64,000 bases of DNA, from NCBI GenBank assembly GCA_902605645.1, contig CACLDE010000001.1, positions 1 to 64,000 on the forward strand, given 5' to 3'. How positions within the stretch are numbered: the stretch's first letter is position 1; every line of letters starts with the position of its first letter. This document shows, piece by piece, positions 1 through 9,502 of this stretch. The position numbers and the translations under genes were made by a program. This DNA is from an uncultured Pelagibacteraceae bacterium. GTDB taxonomy: Bacteria; Pseudomonadota; Alphaproteobacteria; Pelagibacterales; Pelagibacteraceae. The notes beneath the pieces were generated by a model, which saw only the letters and a list, made by a program, of their open reading frames with translations, made no database searches and was not told the DNA's origin.

Positions 1-827
1 TCAATTAATCTTTCGATATCTTCGGACGATGCTCCTCCTTCATTTACAAAAAAATTGCAATGTTTTTTTGATATACTTGCTTTGCCAAACGATAGAAGAT
101 TACAGTTAGAGTCTTTTATCAATTCCCAAGCTTTCTTATTTTTTGGATTTTTAAAAGTACTGCCACAAGTTTTAATTTGATTTGGTTGGGAATTTTTTTT
201 AATTTCCATATAATTTTTAATTTTTTCATTTATCTTGTTTTTATCACCAGGTTTTGCTTGAAGTTTGGCGGAAAGAATTATCAAATCTTTAGGTAAGTTA
301 GTGCCTCTGTAATCAAATTTTATTTGATCCCTATTAAATTCTTTTAAATTACAATCGAAATCTATTGTTTTAATTGAAATTAGAATCTTGGATATTTCAT
401 CGCCATAACAGCCGCTATTCATTGTGATAGCACCACCTATAGAGCCTGGAATACAAGATAAAAATTCAAAATTAGCAATTGAATTATCAGCGGCAAATCT
501 AGATAAAGTTTTATCTAAAGTCCCGGCTCCAACCTCCAAAATATTTTTTTCAAACCAGTTAATATACGAAAATTTAGGGCTTAGTTTTATTACTGCTCCA
601 TTAAAACCACCTTCTCTTATTAAAGTATTAGAGCCAGCACCTAAACAAATTATTTTATAAAAATTTTTTATAGTTCTCAAGAAATCTTTTAATTGCTCAA
701 TACTGTCTGGTTTAAAAAAAATTTCTGCAGGACCACCAAGATTAAACCAACTATATTTTGATAAGTTTTCTTTAAAAATAATATTTTTTCCAAATTTATC
801 CAATAATTTGCTCTTTTCTAATTTCAT
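1..827 (-). CDS. murB: UDP-N-acetylenolpyruvoylglucosamine reductase (MurB), C-terminus truncated by window edge
   Basis: Open minus-strand frame from ATG (cat at 825-827) to the window edge; overlaps the murC stop; reads as a FAD-binding MurB-like protein and sits in the dcw cluster after murC. Confidence 0.75.
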   Translation of the reverse strand, partial: MKLEKSKLLDKFGKNIIFKENLSKYSWFNLGGPAEIFFKPDSIEQLKDFLRTIKNFYKIICLGAGSNTLIREGGFNGAVIKLSPKFSYINWFEKNILEVGAGTLDKTLSRFAADNSIANFEFLSCIPGSIGGAITMNSGCYGDEISKILISIKTIDFDCNLKEFNRDQIKFDYRGTNLPKDLIILSAKLQAKPGDKNKINEKIKNYMEIKKNSQPNQIKTCGSTFKNPKNKKAWELIKDSNCNLLSFGKASISKKHCNFFVNEGGASSEDIERLI

Positions 828-2218
828 AATGATTGTTTTAGATTTCTCATCCAATTTGATATTGATCCAGCCCCCATACCAATAATAATTTCACTTTTTA
901 TTAAATTCTTTTTAAAAAAATTTTTAAAATCATTTTCGTTTTTGATAATAATAACTTCAACATTGGAATTTAGAGAGATCATTTTTCCAAACTTTACCAA
1001 ATCAAAGTTATTATTCTGTTTTTCACCAGCTGCATAAATAGGACATAAAATTACTCTATCCGAAAATTTGAATGATTTTGAGAATTCTTTTTTTAATAAA
1101 TTAACTCGGCTAAATCTATGAGGTTGAAAAACTGAGGTAATTTTTTTTTTATTAGCAACTTTTTTTATTCCTTCAAGCACGGAATAAATTTCTGATGGAT
1201 GATGAGCATAATCATCATAAAATTCATTTTCGTTTTTTTCGAATATTTTCGTCATTCTTCTTTGAACTCCTGTAAATTTGATCAACGCACTTTTTATTAT
1301 CTCTATTTTGATGCCTAAATTCATGCAAACACTAATGGCTGCAACAGAGTTTAATATATTATGTTTACCAATCAGATTTAAAATTATATTTTTTATAATT
1401 TTCTTTTTTCCTAAAAAATTTTTTACAACTAAATCAAACTTACAATTATCTTTATTGTATTTTGGTTTTATAATTTGATAGTCTGCATATGAAGCAAAGC
1501 CATATGTTAAAATATTTTTAGTTTTGATTTTCTTTTTGAGCTTTTTAATATTTTTATCGTCTATACATATAATGCATTTACCAATTGGAGGAGTTTTGTT
1601 GATAAACTGTAAAAAACTATCCTCTAACTTTTTAAAATATTTATAATAATCTAAATGCTCGTTATCAATATTTGTGACTATAGAATAATTAACAGGAAGT
1701 TTTAAAAAACTCCCGTCAGACTCATCTGCTTCTAAAACAGCCCACTCTCCCTTTCCATGTTTTGCATTATTTTTAATAGAATTAATTACACCGCCATTAA
1801 TTATAGTTGGGTCCAGTTTTGACTCTAATAGAATTTTTGAAACTAACGATGTAGTTGTTGTTTTTCCATGAGAGCCAGAAATAATTATATTTTTTTTTAA
1901 TGAAACAATATTAGCAAGCACTTCTACCCTCTCATAAATTGGTAATTTTCTTTTTTTTGCTTCTTTAATTTCTTGGTTAGTACTTTTTATTGCTGATGAC
2001 TTAACTAGAATAGTTGCGCCTTTTATATTTTTTTTTTTCTGACCAAGAAAAAACTTAATTCCTAATCTTTTGCAATTCTCAATATTTTTATTCATATTGA
2101 TATCGCTGCCCTGAACTTTAAAACCCATTATTTTCATAATTTGGGCTAAGCCACTCATGCCGATACCACCAATTCCAATAAAGTGTATAATTTCTTTTTG
2201 GCCTATATTAATTTTCAT
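824..2218 (-). CDS. murC: UDP-N-acetylmuramate--L-alanine ligase
   Basis: 464 aa; HFIGIGGIGMSGLA N-terminus, SGSHGKTTTTS ATP-binding motif, dcw context. Confidence 0.96.
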   Translation of the reverse strand: MKINIGQKEIIHFIGIGGIGMSGLAQIMKIMGFKVQGSDINMNKNIENCKRLGIKFFLGQKKKNIKGATILVKSSAIKSTNQEIKEAKKRKLPIYERVEVLANIVSLKKNIIISGSHGKTTTTSLVSKILLESKLDPTIINGGVINSIKNNAKHGKGEWAVLEADESDGSFLKLPVNYSIVTNIDNEHLDYYKYFKKLEDSFLQFINKTPPIGKCIICIDDKNIKKLKKKIKTKNILTYGFASYADYQIIKPKYNKDNCKFDLVVKNFLGKKKIIKNIILNLIGKHNILNSVAAISVCMNLGIKIEIIKSALIKFTGVQRRMTKIFEKNENEFYDDYAHHPSEIYSVLEGIKKVANKKKITSVFQPHRFSRVNLLKKEFSKSFKFSDRVILCPIYAAGEKQNNNFDLVKFGKMISLNSNVEVIIIKNENDFKNFFKKNLIKSEIIIGMGAGSISNWMRNLKQSL

Positions 2219-3299
2219 AAAAAAGTTTAGTTATTTCTTTTCTTATAATTGCAAATACATTTTTATCAGAGTACTTTTTCTGATTTGACTCTATCGATTT
2301 TATCATTGATTTATCGCTATGTATTGATTGAAGCAAATTAAATAAACCATTATTTATGTCTTTTTCCTCTAGCATTACACCAAAGCCTTTTTCTTTAAAA
2401 TATTGGGCATTTATAAATTGATGGTTCTCTGACGATGAAGCAAGCGGTATAGAAATGATAGGAATTTTACAATTTAGTAACTCCGCTAAAGCAGAAGAGC
2501 CTGCTCTAGTTATAACTAAATTTGCTAAATTATAATATTTTATAATATCAAAAGTAAAATTAAAAAGTTCGTAGCTTATATTATTGTTGCTATATTTTTT
2601 TTTTAAATCAATTTCTTGCTCACTCAAACATTGTTGATAAATTTTAAGATTGATGTTGTTTTTTTTACATTTTATAAATACGTCTGGTAACTTTTCAGCA
2701 AAAACCTTTGCAGCCTGACTTCCACCTAAAACTAATATATTCAATTTGCTAAGTATTTCATCTTTATTGATTTTTGAATAATTAAGAATATTTTCTCTTA
2801 AAATATTTCCTACGATTATAACTTTGCTTTTATACTTTATATTTATTCCCTGAATTTCTTTATACGAAACAAAAATTTTTTTTGCGAAAGGAATTAGGTA
2901 TCTGTTAGTTTTTCCTATTAACAGATTGTTCTCATAAATTACAAAAGGAATTCTTAAAATTGCTCCCGCTAAACAAATAGGAAAAGAACCATAACCACCC
3001 ATTCCAAATATAAACTTAGGTTTTTTTTTTGAAAGAAAAAATAATGATTTAAATACAGCAATTATTATTTTACAAAGTGATATTAATATATTTTTTTTAT
3101 TTAAAGATGAACTATTAATTAAAATTGTATTTTTAACATATTTACCATCAATAAATTTTAAACCTCTTTTGTCAGTAGTAATAATCGTATTAAATCCATT
3201 TTTATTAAGATAATCTACTAAGCCAACAGCGGGAAAAATATGGCCGCCAGTGCCTCCTGTCGCTATGACTATATCTTTTTTTAAATCATTCATTTTCAA
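2208..3299 (-). CDS. murG: UDP-N-acetylglucosamine--N-acetylmuramyl-(pentapeptide) pyrophosphoryl-undecaprenol GlcNAc transferase
   Basis: ATGGTGGHIFPA and LVITRAGSSALAEL motifs; dcw context. Confidence 0.95.
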   Translation of the reverse strand: MKMNDLKKDIVIATGGTGGHIFPAVGLVDYLNKNGFNTIITTDKRGLKFIDGKYVKNTILINSSSLNKKNILISLCKIIIAVFKSLFFLSKKKPKFIFGMGGYGSFPICLAGAILRIPFVIYENNLLIGKTNRYLIPFAKKIFVSYKEIQGINIKYKSKVIIVGNILRENILNYSKINKDEILSKLNILVLGGSQAAKVFAEKLPDVFIKCKKNNINLKIYQQCLSEQEIDLKKKYSNNNISYELFNFTFDIIKYYNLANLVITRAGSSALAELLNCKIPIISIPLASSSENHQFINAQYFKEKGFGVMLEEKDINNGLFNLLQSIHSDKSMIKSIESNQKKYSDKNVFAIIRKEITKLFYEN

Positions 3300-4413
3300 A
3301 TCTATTTTTTGTAAAATTTAGAATAACCCCAGCCAAAATGGAGCTACCAATTAAAGAGGAGCCGCCGTAGCTTAAAAAAGGTAAAGTCATACCTGTGGTC
3401 GGTAACAAACTCGTGTTTACACCCACATGTATAAAAGTTTGAAAAATTAACAAAGATGATAATCCACATAAAGCAATTTTTGAACTTTGATCAGAAACTT
3501 TAAAGCAATTTTTTATTATTTTATAAGATATGTACAAAAAGATAGTTATTACTATTATTGATATAATAGAACCGAACTCCTCAGCTATTACAGCTATGAT
3601 ATAGTCTGTGTGAGCCTCGGGCACACTTTCTTTAAGAATGCCTTCACCCATGCCCTGCCCTGTAAGTCCTCCTTGTTTAATTGCTGCTAGAGCTTTGTCT
3701 GTTTGGAAATTATCTCCCTTAGTTGGATCAAAAAAAATATTCAATCTTTGTACTATGTAGCCAAATTTGTCTGGAAAAATTACTAGTAGGGAAATTGAAC
3801 ATATAATTAATAACCCAAATAGAAGAAGAATATAACCGATCTTAATTCCAGAAATAAACACAATTGATGTCCAAGTTGTAATTAATAAAATTGATTGACC
3901 AACATCTGGCTGATTTAAAAGCAAAATAATTATCACTGATAAAAGTATTAAACTTAGAAAATATGAATACTTAAGGCTCTTATCTTTTCCACTGGCAATA
4001 ATATTTGCAGTAATTAAAACAAAAAAAGGTTTGATTAATTCTATAGGTTGTAAACGAAAAACAAATAAATCGAGCCATCTTTTTGCTCCTTTAATTTCAA
4101 CACCAAAAAAATGTACTAAAATTAAGAGTATTAAAGAGATTGCAAAAATAGGTAAAATCAATTTTTTTAGAAAAGATAATTTTATGTAAGAAAGATAAAA
4201 CATAACTAAAATAGCAAAAATAGAAAATATTAAGTGCCTCGAAAAATAATGATAAAAATCTTTGTTAAGCCTTTCTCCTGCCAGTGATGATGTGGAAGAA
4301 AATGAAAAAAAAATTCCCAAAAAGAATAAAGCTAAAAAACTAAAGAGAATATTCTTATCGATATTTCTCCAATAATCACTAATTCTATCAGTGTTAATTA
4401 ATTTTTTTAGCAT
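3286..4413 (-). CDS. ftsW: Peptidoglycan glycosyltransferase FtsW (SEDS family)
   Basis: Polytopic SEDS protein; GAKRWL, PEAHTDYIIAVIAEEFG, LPFLSYGGSS motifs. Confidence 0.95.
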   Translation of the reverse strand: MLKKLINTDRISDYWRNIDKNILFSFLALFFLGIFFSFSSTSSLAGERLNKDFYHYFSRHLIFSIFAILVMFYLSYIKLSFLKKLILPIFAISLILLILVHFFGVEIKGAKRWLDLFVFRLQPIELIKPFFVLITANIIASGKDKSLKYSYFLSLILLSVIIILLLNQPDVGQSILLITTWTSIVFISGIKIGYILLLFGLLIICSISLLVIFPDKFGYIVQRLNIFFDPTKGDNFQTDKALAAIKQGGLTGQGMGEGILKESVPEAHTDYIIAVIAEEFGSIISIIVITIFLYISYKIIKNCFKVSDQSSKIALCGLSSLLIFQTFIHVGVNTSLLPTTGMTLPFLSYGGSSLIGSSILAGVILNFTKNRFENE

Positions 4414-5668
4414 AATATTTTACAAGTTTTTTAAATTTTTCTCCTCTTTCTTCAAAATTTTTAAATTGATCGTAAGATGAACTTGCAGGGCTGAATAAAA
4501 AAGTAATTTTTTTTTCTTTCCTAAAAGATTTAAAAATTTTTTTTATTGTAACCTTTAAATTATTAGTTACTTCATATTTAATTTCATTTAATAATTGTTT
4601 TTTAAAGAAATTTTTGTGCTTACCTATAATATAAGCTTTAATAATTTTTTTCTTATACTGGCCAATTCTTATTTTATCATTTTTTTTTGGTTGACCACCA
4701 GTTATCCAAACAATATTGCTATTTGATTTTAAAGCATATTTAGTAGATTCAAAAGAAGTCGCTTTTGAGTCATTTATAAAAATACTTTTACCTAGTTTTA
4801 AAAATATCTCATGTCGGTGGGGCAAACCATTAAAAGTTGTTAAGGATTTTAAAAAATTTTTTTTATTAATTTGAAAAAGTTTTGTGATAAAATATGCAAA
4901 TGTTATATTATCCTTATTGGCATCAAGTAGAAGATATCTATTTTGAGAATTTTTGAATTTAATAGATTTTTTTTTAAGAAATCTCAACTTTCCTTGAAAG
5001 TTATTTTTTTTATAAATTTTTTTAAGATTAATATCATTTAAAAATGCAATATCATTTTTTGTTTGATTGTTAAAAATCTTTAATTTTGACATTACATATT
5101 TTTTTTTTGTCCTGTGCCAATCTAGATGATCTTGTGTAATATTAAGCACAGCGGCACAATAAGGTTTAATAAATCTTGAATACTCTAATTGAAAAGATGA
5201 TGCTTCAATAATGTAAATATAATCTTTTTCAAACCTTAGATTTAAAATTGGTTTACCTATATTTCCCGCTAATCTATTTTTAATTTTATTTTTTTTAAAT
5301 ATATGTTGAATTAAAGAGCATGTAGTTGATTTACCATTAGTTCCAGTAACTACAATTGATTTTTTTACATCATTTTTTAAAAAAAACAAATCTAAATCTG
5401 TAATAATCTTTTTTTTATTTTTTAATAATAGTTTTTTAAATTTTGATTTGTGAATATCAATTCCAGGACTTAAAACTATATAATTAACAGTACTTAATTT
5501 ATTTTTAAAATTTTTTTTTAACATTAAATTATGTTTTAGTAAATTATCATCCCATACAGAAATTTTATTTACATTATTTTTTTTTAAAAAATTTACTACG
5601 GACTTGCCTGTGAGCCCTAAACCATAAACGGCGAAACTTTTGCCATTAAAATTTAATGATTCAAACAT
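4394..5668 (-). CDS. murD: UDP-N-acetylmuramoylalanine--D-glutamate ligase
   Basis: VTGTNGKSTT, HRHE and NDSKATS motifs. ORF track extends to 5725, but MFESLNFNGK at 5668 is the likelier start because it forms a TAATG overlap with the mraY stop. Confidence 0.94.
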   Translation of the reverse strand: MFESLNFNGKSFAVYGLGLTGKSVVNFLKKNNVNKISVWDDNLLKHNLMLKKNFKNKLSTVNYIVLSPGIDIHKSKFKKLLLKNKKKIITDLDLFFLKNDVKKSIVVTGTNGKSTTCSLIQHIFKKNKIKNRLAGNIGKPILNLRFEKDYIYIIEASSFQLEYSRFIKPYCAAVLNITQDHLDWHRTKKKYVMSKLKIFNNQTKNDIAFLNDINLKKIYKKNNFQGKLRFLKKKSIKFKNSQNRYLLLDANKDNITFAYFITKLFQINKKNFLKSLTTFNGLPHRHEIFLKLGKSIFINDSKATSFESTKYALKSNSNIVWITGGQPKKNDKIRIGQYKKKIIKAYIIGKHKNFFKKQLLNEIKYEVTNNLKVTIKKIFKSFRKEKKITFLFSPASSSYDQFKNFEERGEKFKKLVKYYAKKIN

Positions 5669-6753
5669 TATCTTAATTTGAGTGTTGCTAATCCTATTAA
5701 AGCCAAAATAATAGCTATGATCCAAAATCTAATTACTATTGTAGACTCAGCCCACCCTTTTTTTTCAAAATGATGGTGTATAGGTGCCATCATAAATACT
5801 CTTTTCCCAGTAAGTTTAAAGGATATTACTTGTATAATTACTGAAACTGTTTCTAAAACAAATAGTCCCCCAATTATAGCAAGTACAATTTCATGTTTAA
5901 CAATTATTGCGACTGCTGCCAAAGAGCCTCCTAAGGATAAAGATCCAGTGTCCCCCATAAAAATTTTTGCTGGTGGAGCGTTATACCAAAGGAAGCCTAG
6001 ACACGATCCCACAATTGCTCCGCAAAAAATTGCAATTTCTCCAACTCCAGGAATGTATTGAATCTGTAAGTATTCAGAAAAAATAATATTCCCAACTACA
6101 TAACTTATAAATGTAAATGATAATGCGACTAACATGATAGGAACGGTTGCTAAACCATCTAATCCATCTGTTAAATTAACAGCGTTAGATGAACCAATAA
6201 TCACAAATAGCCCGAATGGTATAAAAAGTACTCCAAGATCTAATATTAAATTTTTAAAAAAAGGAAAATAAATCTTGTTTATATATTCATGACCTGAAAA
6301 ATAAATTAATATCAATAAAGTAATTAAACCAATTACAAATTGACCTAAAAATTTTAGTTTTGAATTTAATCCGATTGAATTTCTGTATTTTATTTTTAAT
6401 AAGTCATCAATGAAACCCAATGTTCCTAGACCGACAGAGATAAATATCAATGTCCAAATAAAAATATTTTTAAGATCTGCCCACAGAAGAGTACTTGTTA
6501 ACATTCCAATTATAATTATGATCCCACCCATAGTTGGTGTACCGGATTTTTTTACTATATGATCAATAGGTCCATCTTGTCTAATAGGGCCAGTTATATC
6601 CATTTTTGAGAAAATTTTTATTAAAGGGCCTCCTATCAAAAAGACGATTATTAGTGACGTCATTAAAGATAAACCAGTTCTAAATGTAAGATATTTAAAA
6701 ACATTTAAAAATGAGTACTGGTCTACAAGTGAAGTTAAAAATTCAAATAACAT
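5668..6753 (-). CDS. mraY: Phospho-N-acetylmuramoyl-pentapeptide transferase
   Basis: GTPTMGG, NLTDGLDGLA, FMGDTGSLSLGG, PIHHHFEKKGW motifs. Confidence 0.97.
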   Translation of the reverse strand: MLFEFLTSLVDQYSFLNVFKYLTFRTGLSLMTSLIIVFLIGGPLIKIFSKMDITGPIRQDGPIDHIVKKSGTPTMGGIIIIIGMLTSTLLWADLKNIFIWTLIFISVGLGTLGFIDDLLKIKYRNSIGLNSKLKFLGQFVIGLITLLILIYFSGHEYINKIYFPFFKNLILDLGVLFIPFGLFVIIGSSNAVNLTDGLDGLATVPIMLVALSFTFISYVVGNIIFSEYLQIQYIPGVGEIAIFCGAIVGSCLGFLWYNAPPAKIFMGDTGSLSLGGSLAAVAIIVKHEIVLAIIGGLFVLETVSVIIQVISFKLTGKRVFMMAPIHHHFEKKGWAESTIVIRFWIIAIILALIGLATLKLR

Positions 6754-9502
6754 TTACTCTTCCTTTAGTTAAATTCTCTGAAATTTTTTTTAATCCTGTT
6801 GCATTAGAACCTTTAATCATCAAATAATCATTATTATGTAAAATTGGAAGTAATATTTCTTTAAAATCAGATTTTTCTTGTAGAATATTACCTCGTTTAC
6901 TTTTATTCACATTTTTATAAGTATCCATTATGTGATCTCCATAAATAAATAGTTTATTTATCTTCGAAAGATTTATGATTGGGGATAAATTCTCATGTAG
7001 AATTTTGGACTTGCTTCCTAGTTCTAACATGTCTCCCAACAAAATATATTTTTGATAGTTATTTTTTATATCTGATAAATTCAAAATAGACTGTTTCATG
7101 GATAGTGGATTTGCATTATAACTCTCGTCTATCAAATTAAAATTTAAATTCTTATATTTAATTTTATAAATCTTACCTCTTCCCTCTAAGACTTTAATAT
7201 CTTTGATTTTATTTTTTATTTTATCAACATTTAAATTTAATATTTCTAGTACTGCGATTGCGAAAGCTATATTATTAAAAATTTGATCCTTAGTTTTGAT
7301 TTTATATTCTTTTTTAAATGATTTAATTGTCAATAATTTATACTTGTTAAATTTTCTAATCCTAGCTATTTTTATGTCTGATTTATTATTATATCCTATA
7401 GAGATGACCCTTATACCTCTTTTTTCAGCTTTAGATTTAAAATAATTAAAAAATTTATTATCTCTATCAATAATTAAATGACCAGAAGGTGAAATGTTAT
7501 TAATAATTTCTCCTTTGGCTTTCGCAATATGGCTTAGATTTTTAAAATTTTCGATATGTGCCTCAGCTATGTTGGTGATAATTGCAATGTTGGGTTTTAC
7601 AAGCTTTGAAAGAGTGTTAATTTCACCCTTTTTACTCATTCCAATTTCGAAAACTCCAAATTCATTTTCTTGTTGAAGATTGCAAAGACTAAGTGGTACC
7701 CCGAATGAATTATTAAATGATCTAGGTGAAAAATATGTACTACCATAATTCTTTAATAAATTTCCAATTAAATCTTTAACTGTTGTTTTGCCAGAGCTAC
7801 CAGTTACAGCAATAATTTTTCCATCTGAGTAATTTCTTTTAAGAATAGCTAATTTTTTTAGGAAATTGTAAGTATTATAAACTTTAATAATTTTATTTTT
7901 TGAAATTTTATTTAAATTTTTTGATATAACACAATGACTAGCTCCGTTTAAAACAGCCTCTTTTAAATAATTATGACCATCATTATTTTTTCCTTTAATA
8001 GCTAGAAATAAATTTCCTTTTTTTATTGATTTAGAGTCTATGGAAACTCCATTAAAGCTATTATTCAACTTGCGGTTTATTATTTTATTTATTAAAAGAT
8101 TATTTTGTTGGAAATTAATTTTCTTTTTGGTTTTATTTTTTTTTATTTTTAAACTTTTAATGATTTTAAAATCAGAGATTTTGTATTTTTTTTTTCCATA
8201 ATCCTGGATATCCTCGTGACCTTTACCTGCTATTAATATTATTTCGTTTGGATTGGACTCTTTTATTGCTAAATTTATTGCAGAAATTCTATTTCCTACC
8301 TCTATAACTTTTTCTTTTTTTATATATTTTATTATTGCTTTTCTTATTAACCGTGGTTTTTCTCTTCTCGGGTTGTCGTCAGTGATAAATATTTTATTAC
8401 AAAGGCTATTTACAATTTTTCCTATTTTTTTTCTTTTGTTTTTGTCTCTTTCACCTCCACAACCGAACACAATTGTTACATCTTTTTTGAAGTGTGTTTT
8501 TAATGAAGAAATAGCAGAATAAATTGCATCTGGTGTATGAGCAAAATCTATAAATATCTTTGTTTGGTCGGGAAATTCTTTTACTAATTCTAACCTTCCC
8601 TTGACACTTTTCAATTTACTTATATTTTTAGAAATTTTTTTTTTGTTTAAACCAAGTATTTCACAAGCTTTAATCGCCATTATTAAGTTTTTTTTTTGGA
8701 AGTTTCCAATTGGCTTGAATTCATTTAAATCATACTCTCTTTTCAAATAGTCAATATATATTTTTCTTAATTTTTTTTTTTTCACAATTTTGTCTATTTT
8801 TTTTATTTCTGGTATGGTTTTATCAGTAATAATATAGCTGCCTTTTTTTAATAATTTTCTAAGGAGTACCAGTTTAGCATTTAAATAATTTTTCATTGAT
8901 TTGTGATAATCCATATGATCTTGGGTAAAATTAGTGAAAATTCCAGCTTTGAAATTTATTCCATTTAGTCTGCCTTGATTTAGACCATGGCTAGAAGCTT
9001 CTAACAAAACGTTATCAATTTTTTTTTCTTTTAAATGATTAAGTTCTTTATGAAGACTAATAATATCGGGGCTTGTAAGATTATTCTTTTTAAATTGTTT
9101 TGTTTTTATTCCTAGTGTTCCAATAGTTGCTACGGATATACTGTTTAAAGTTAATATTTGGTGAAAAAAATCAGCTACAGAACTTTTTCCATTAGTTCCT
9201 GTCACTGCAATAATATTTTTTGGTTTTAATTTGTAAAATTTCGAGCAAATTTTACCTAATAAATCTCTAATATTATTAGTTTTAATAATTTTAGAATTTC
9301 CTTTAACTTTTTTTTCAGAAATTATCGCGCAAGCGCCTTTTTTTAGTGCATGGTTTATGAATTTTTCACCATTGTTTTGTGATCCTTTTAAAGCAAAAAA
9401 TAAATCACCTTTTTTAAGTTTTCTAGTATCCGAAGAAAGTCCTTTTACCTCAATATTTGAGAGAGAAATTGGACAATTTTTAATAAGTTTTTTTAATAAC
9501 AT
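6743..9502 (-). CDS. murE-murF: Fused MurE (UDP-MurNAc-tripeptide synthetase) - MurF (UDP-MurNAc-tripeptide--D-Ala-D-Ala ligase)
   Basis: Single 919-aa ORF with two Mur-ligase modules: TGTNGKSS + DNPRREKP (meso-DAP MurE signature) in the N-half, TGSSGKTT + NNSFGVPL + ESYNANPLSM in the C-half. Confidence 0.94.
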   Translation of the reverse strand: MLLKKLIKNCPISLSNIEVKGLSSDTRKLKKGDLFFALKGSQNNGEKFINHALKKGACAIISEKKVKGNSKIIKTNNIRDLLGKICSKFYKLKPKNIIAVTGTNGKSSVADFFHQILTLNSISVATIGTLGIKTKQFKKNNLTSPDIISLHKELNHLKEKKIDNVLLEASSHGLNQGRLNGINFKAGIFTNFTQDHMDYHKSMKNYLNAKLVLLRKLLKKGSYIITDKTIPEIKKIDKIVKKKKLRKIYIDYLKREYDLNEFKPIGNFQKKNLIMAIKACEILGLNKKKISKNISKLKSVKGRLELVKEFPDQTKIFIDFAHTPDAIYSAISSLKTHFKKDVTIVFGCGGERDKNKRKKIGKIVNSLCNKIFITDDNPRREKPRLIRKAIIKYIKKEKVIEVGNRISAINLAIKESNPNEIILIAGKGHEDIQDYGKKKYKISDFKIIKSLKIKKNKTKKKINFQQNNLLINKIINRKLNNSFNGVSIDSKSIKKGNLFLAIKGKNNDGHNYLKEAVLNGASHCVISKNLNKISKNKIIKVYNTYNFLKKLAILKRNYSDGKIIAVTGSSGKTTVKDLIGNLLKNYGSTYFSPRSFNNSFGVPLSLCNLQQENEFGVFEIGMSKKGEINTLSKLVKPNIAIITNIAEAHIENFKNLSHIAKAKGEIINNISPSGHLIIDRDNKFFNYFKSKAEKRGIRVISIGYNNKSDIKIARIRKFNKYKLLTIKSFKKEYKIKTKDQIFNNIAFAIAVLEILNLNVDKIKNKIKDIKVLEGRGKIYKIKYKNLNFNLIDESYNANPLSMKQSILNLSDIKNNYQKYILLGDMLELGSKSKILHENLSPIINLSKINKLFIYGDHIMDTYKNVNKSKRGNILQEKSDFKEILLPILHNNDYLMIKGSNATGLKKISENLTKGRVNVI

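Noticed and set aside
424-660. 78-aa plus-strand ORF
   Set aside because: Antisense to truncated murB
8253-8522. 89-aa plus-strand hydrophobic ORF
   Set aside because: Antisense to murE-murF; Phe/Ile-rich because antisense of Lys/Asn-rich AT-rich coding sequence. Same reasoning applied to the other 60-100 aa shadows such as 7494-7676, 10270-10536, 23844-24116, 60111-60452 and 62557-62826
8640-8800. Long poly-T/poly-A runs as regulatory slippage tracts
   Set aside because: Runs of 8-10 T/A are common throughout and occur within Lys/Phe codons; no evidence of frame ambiguity in this ORF
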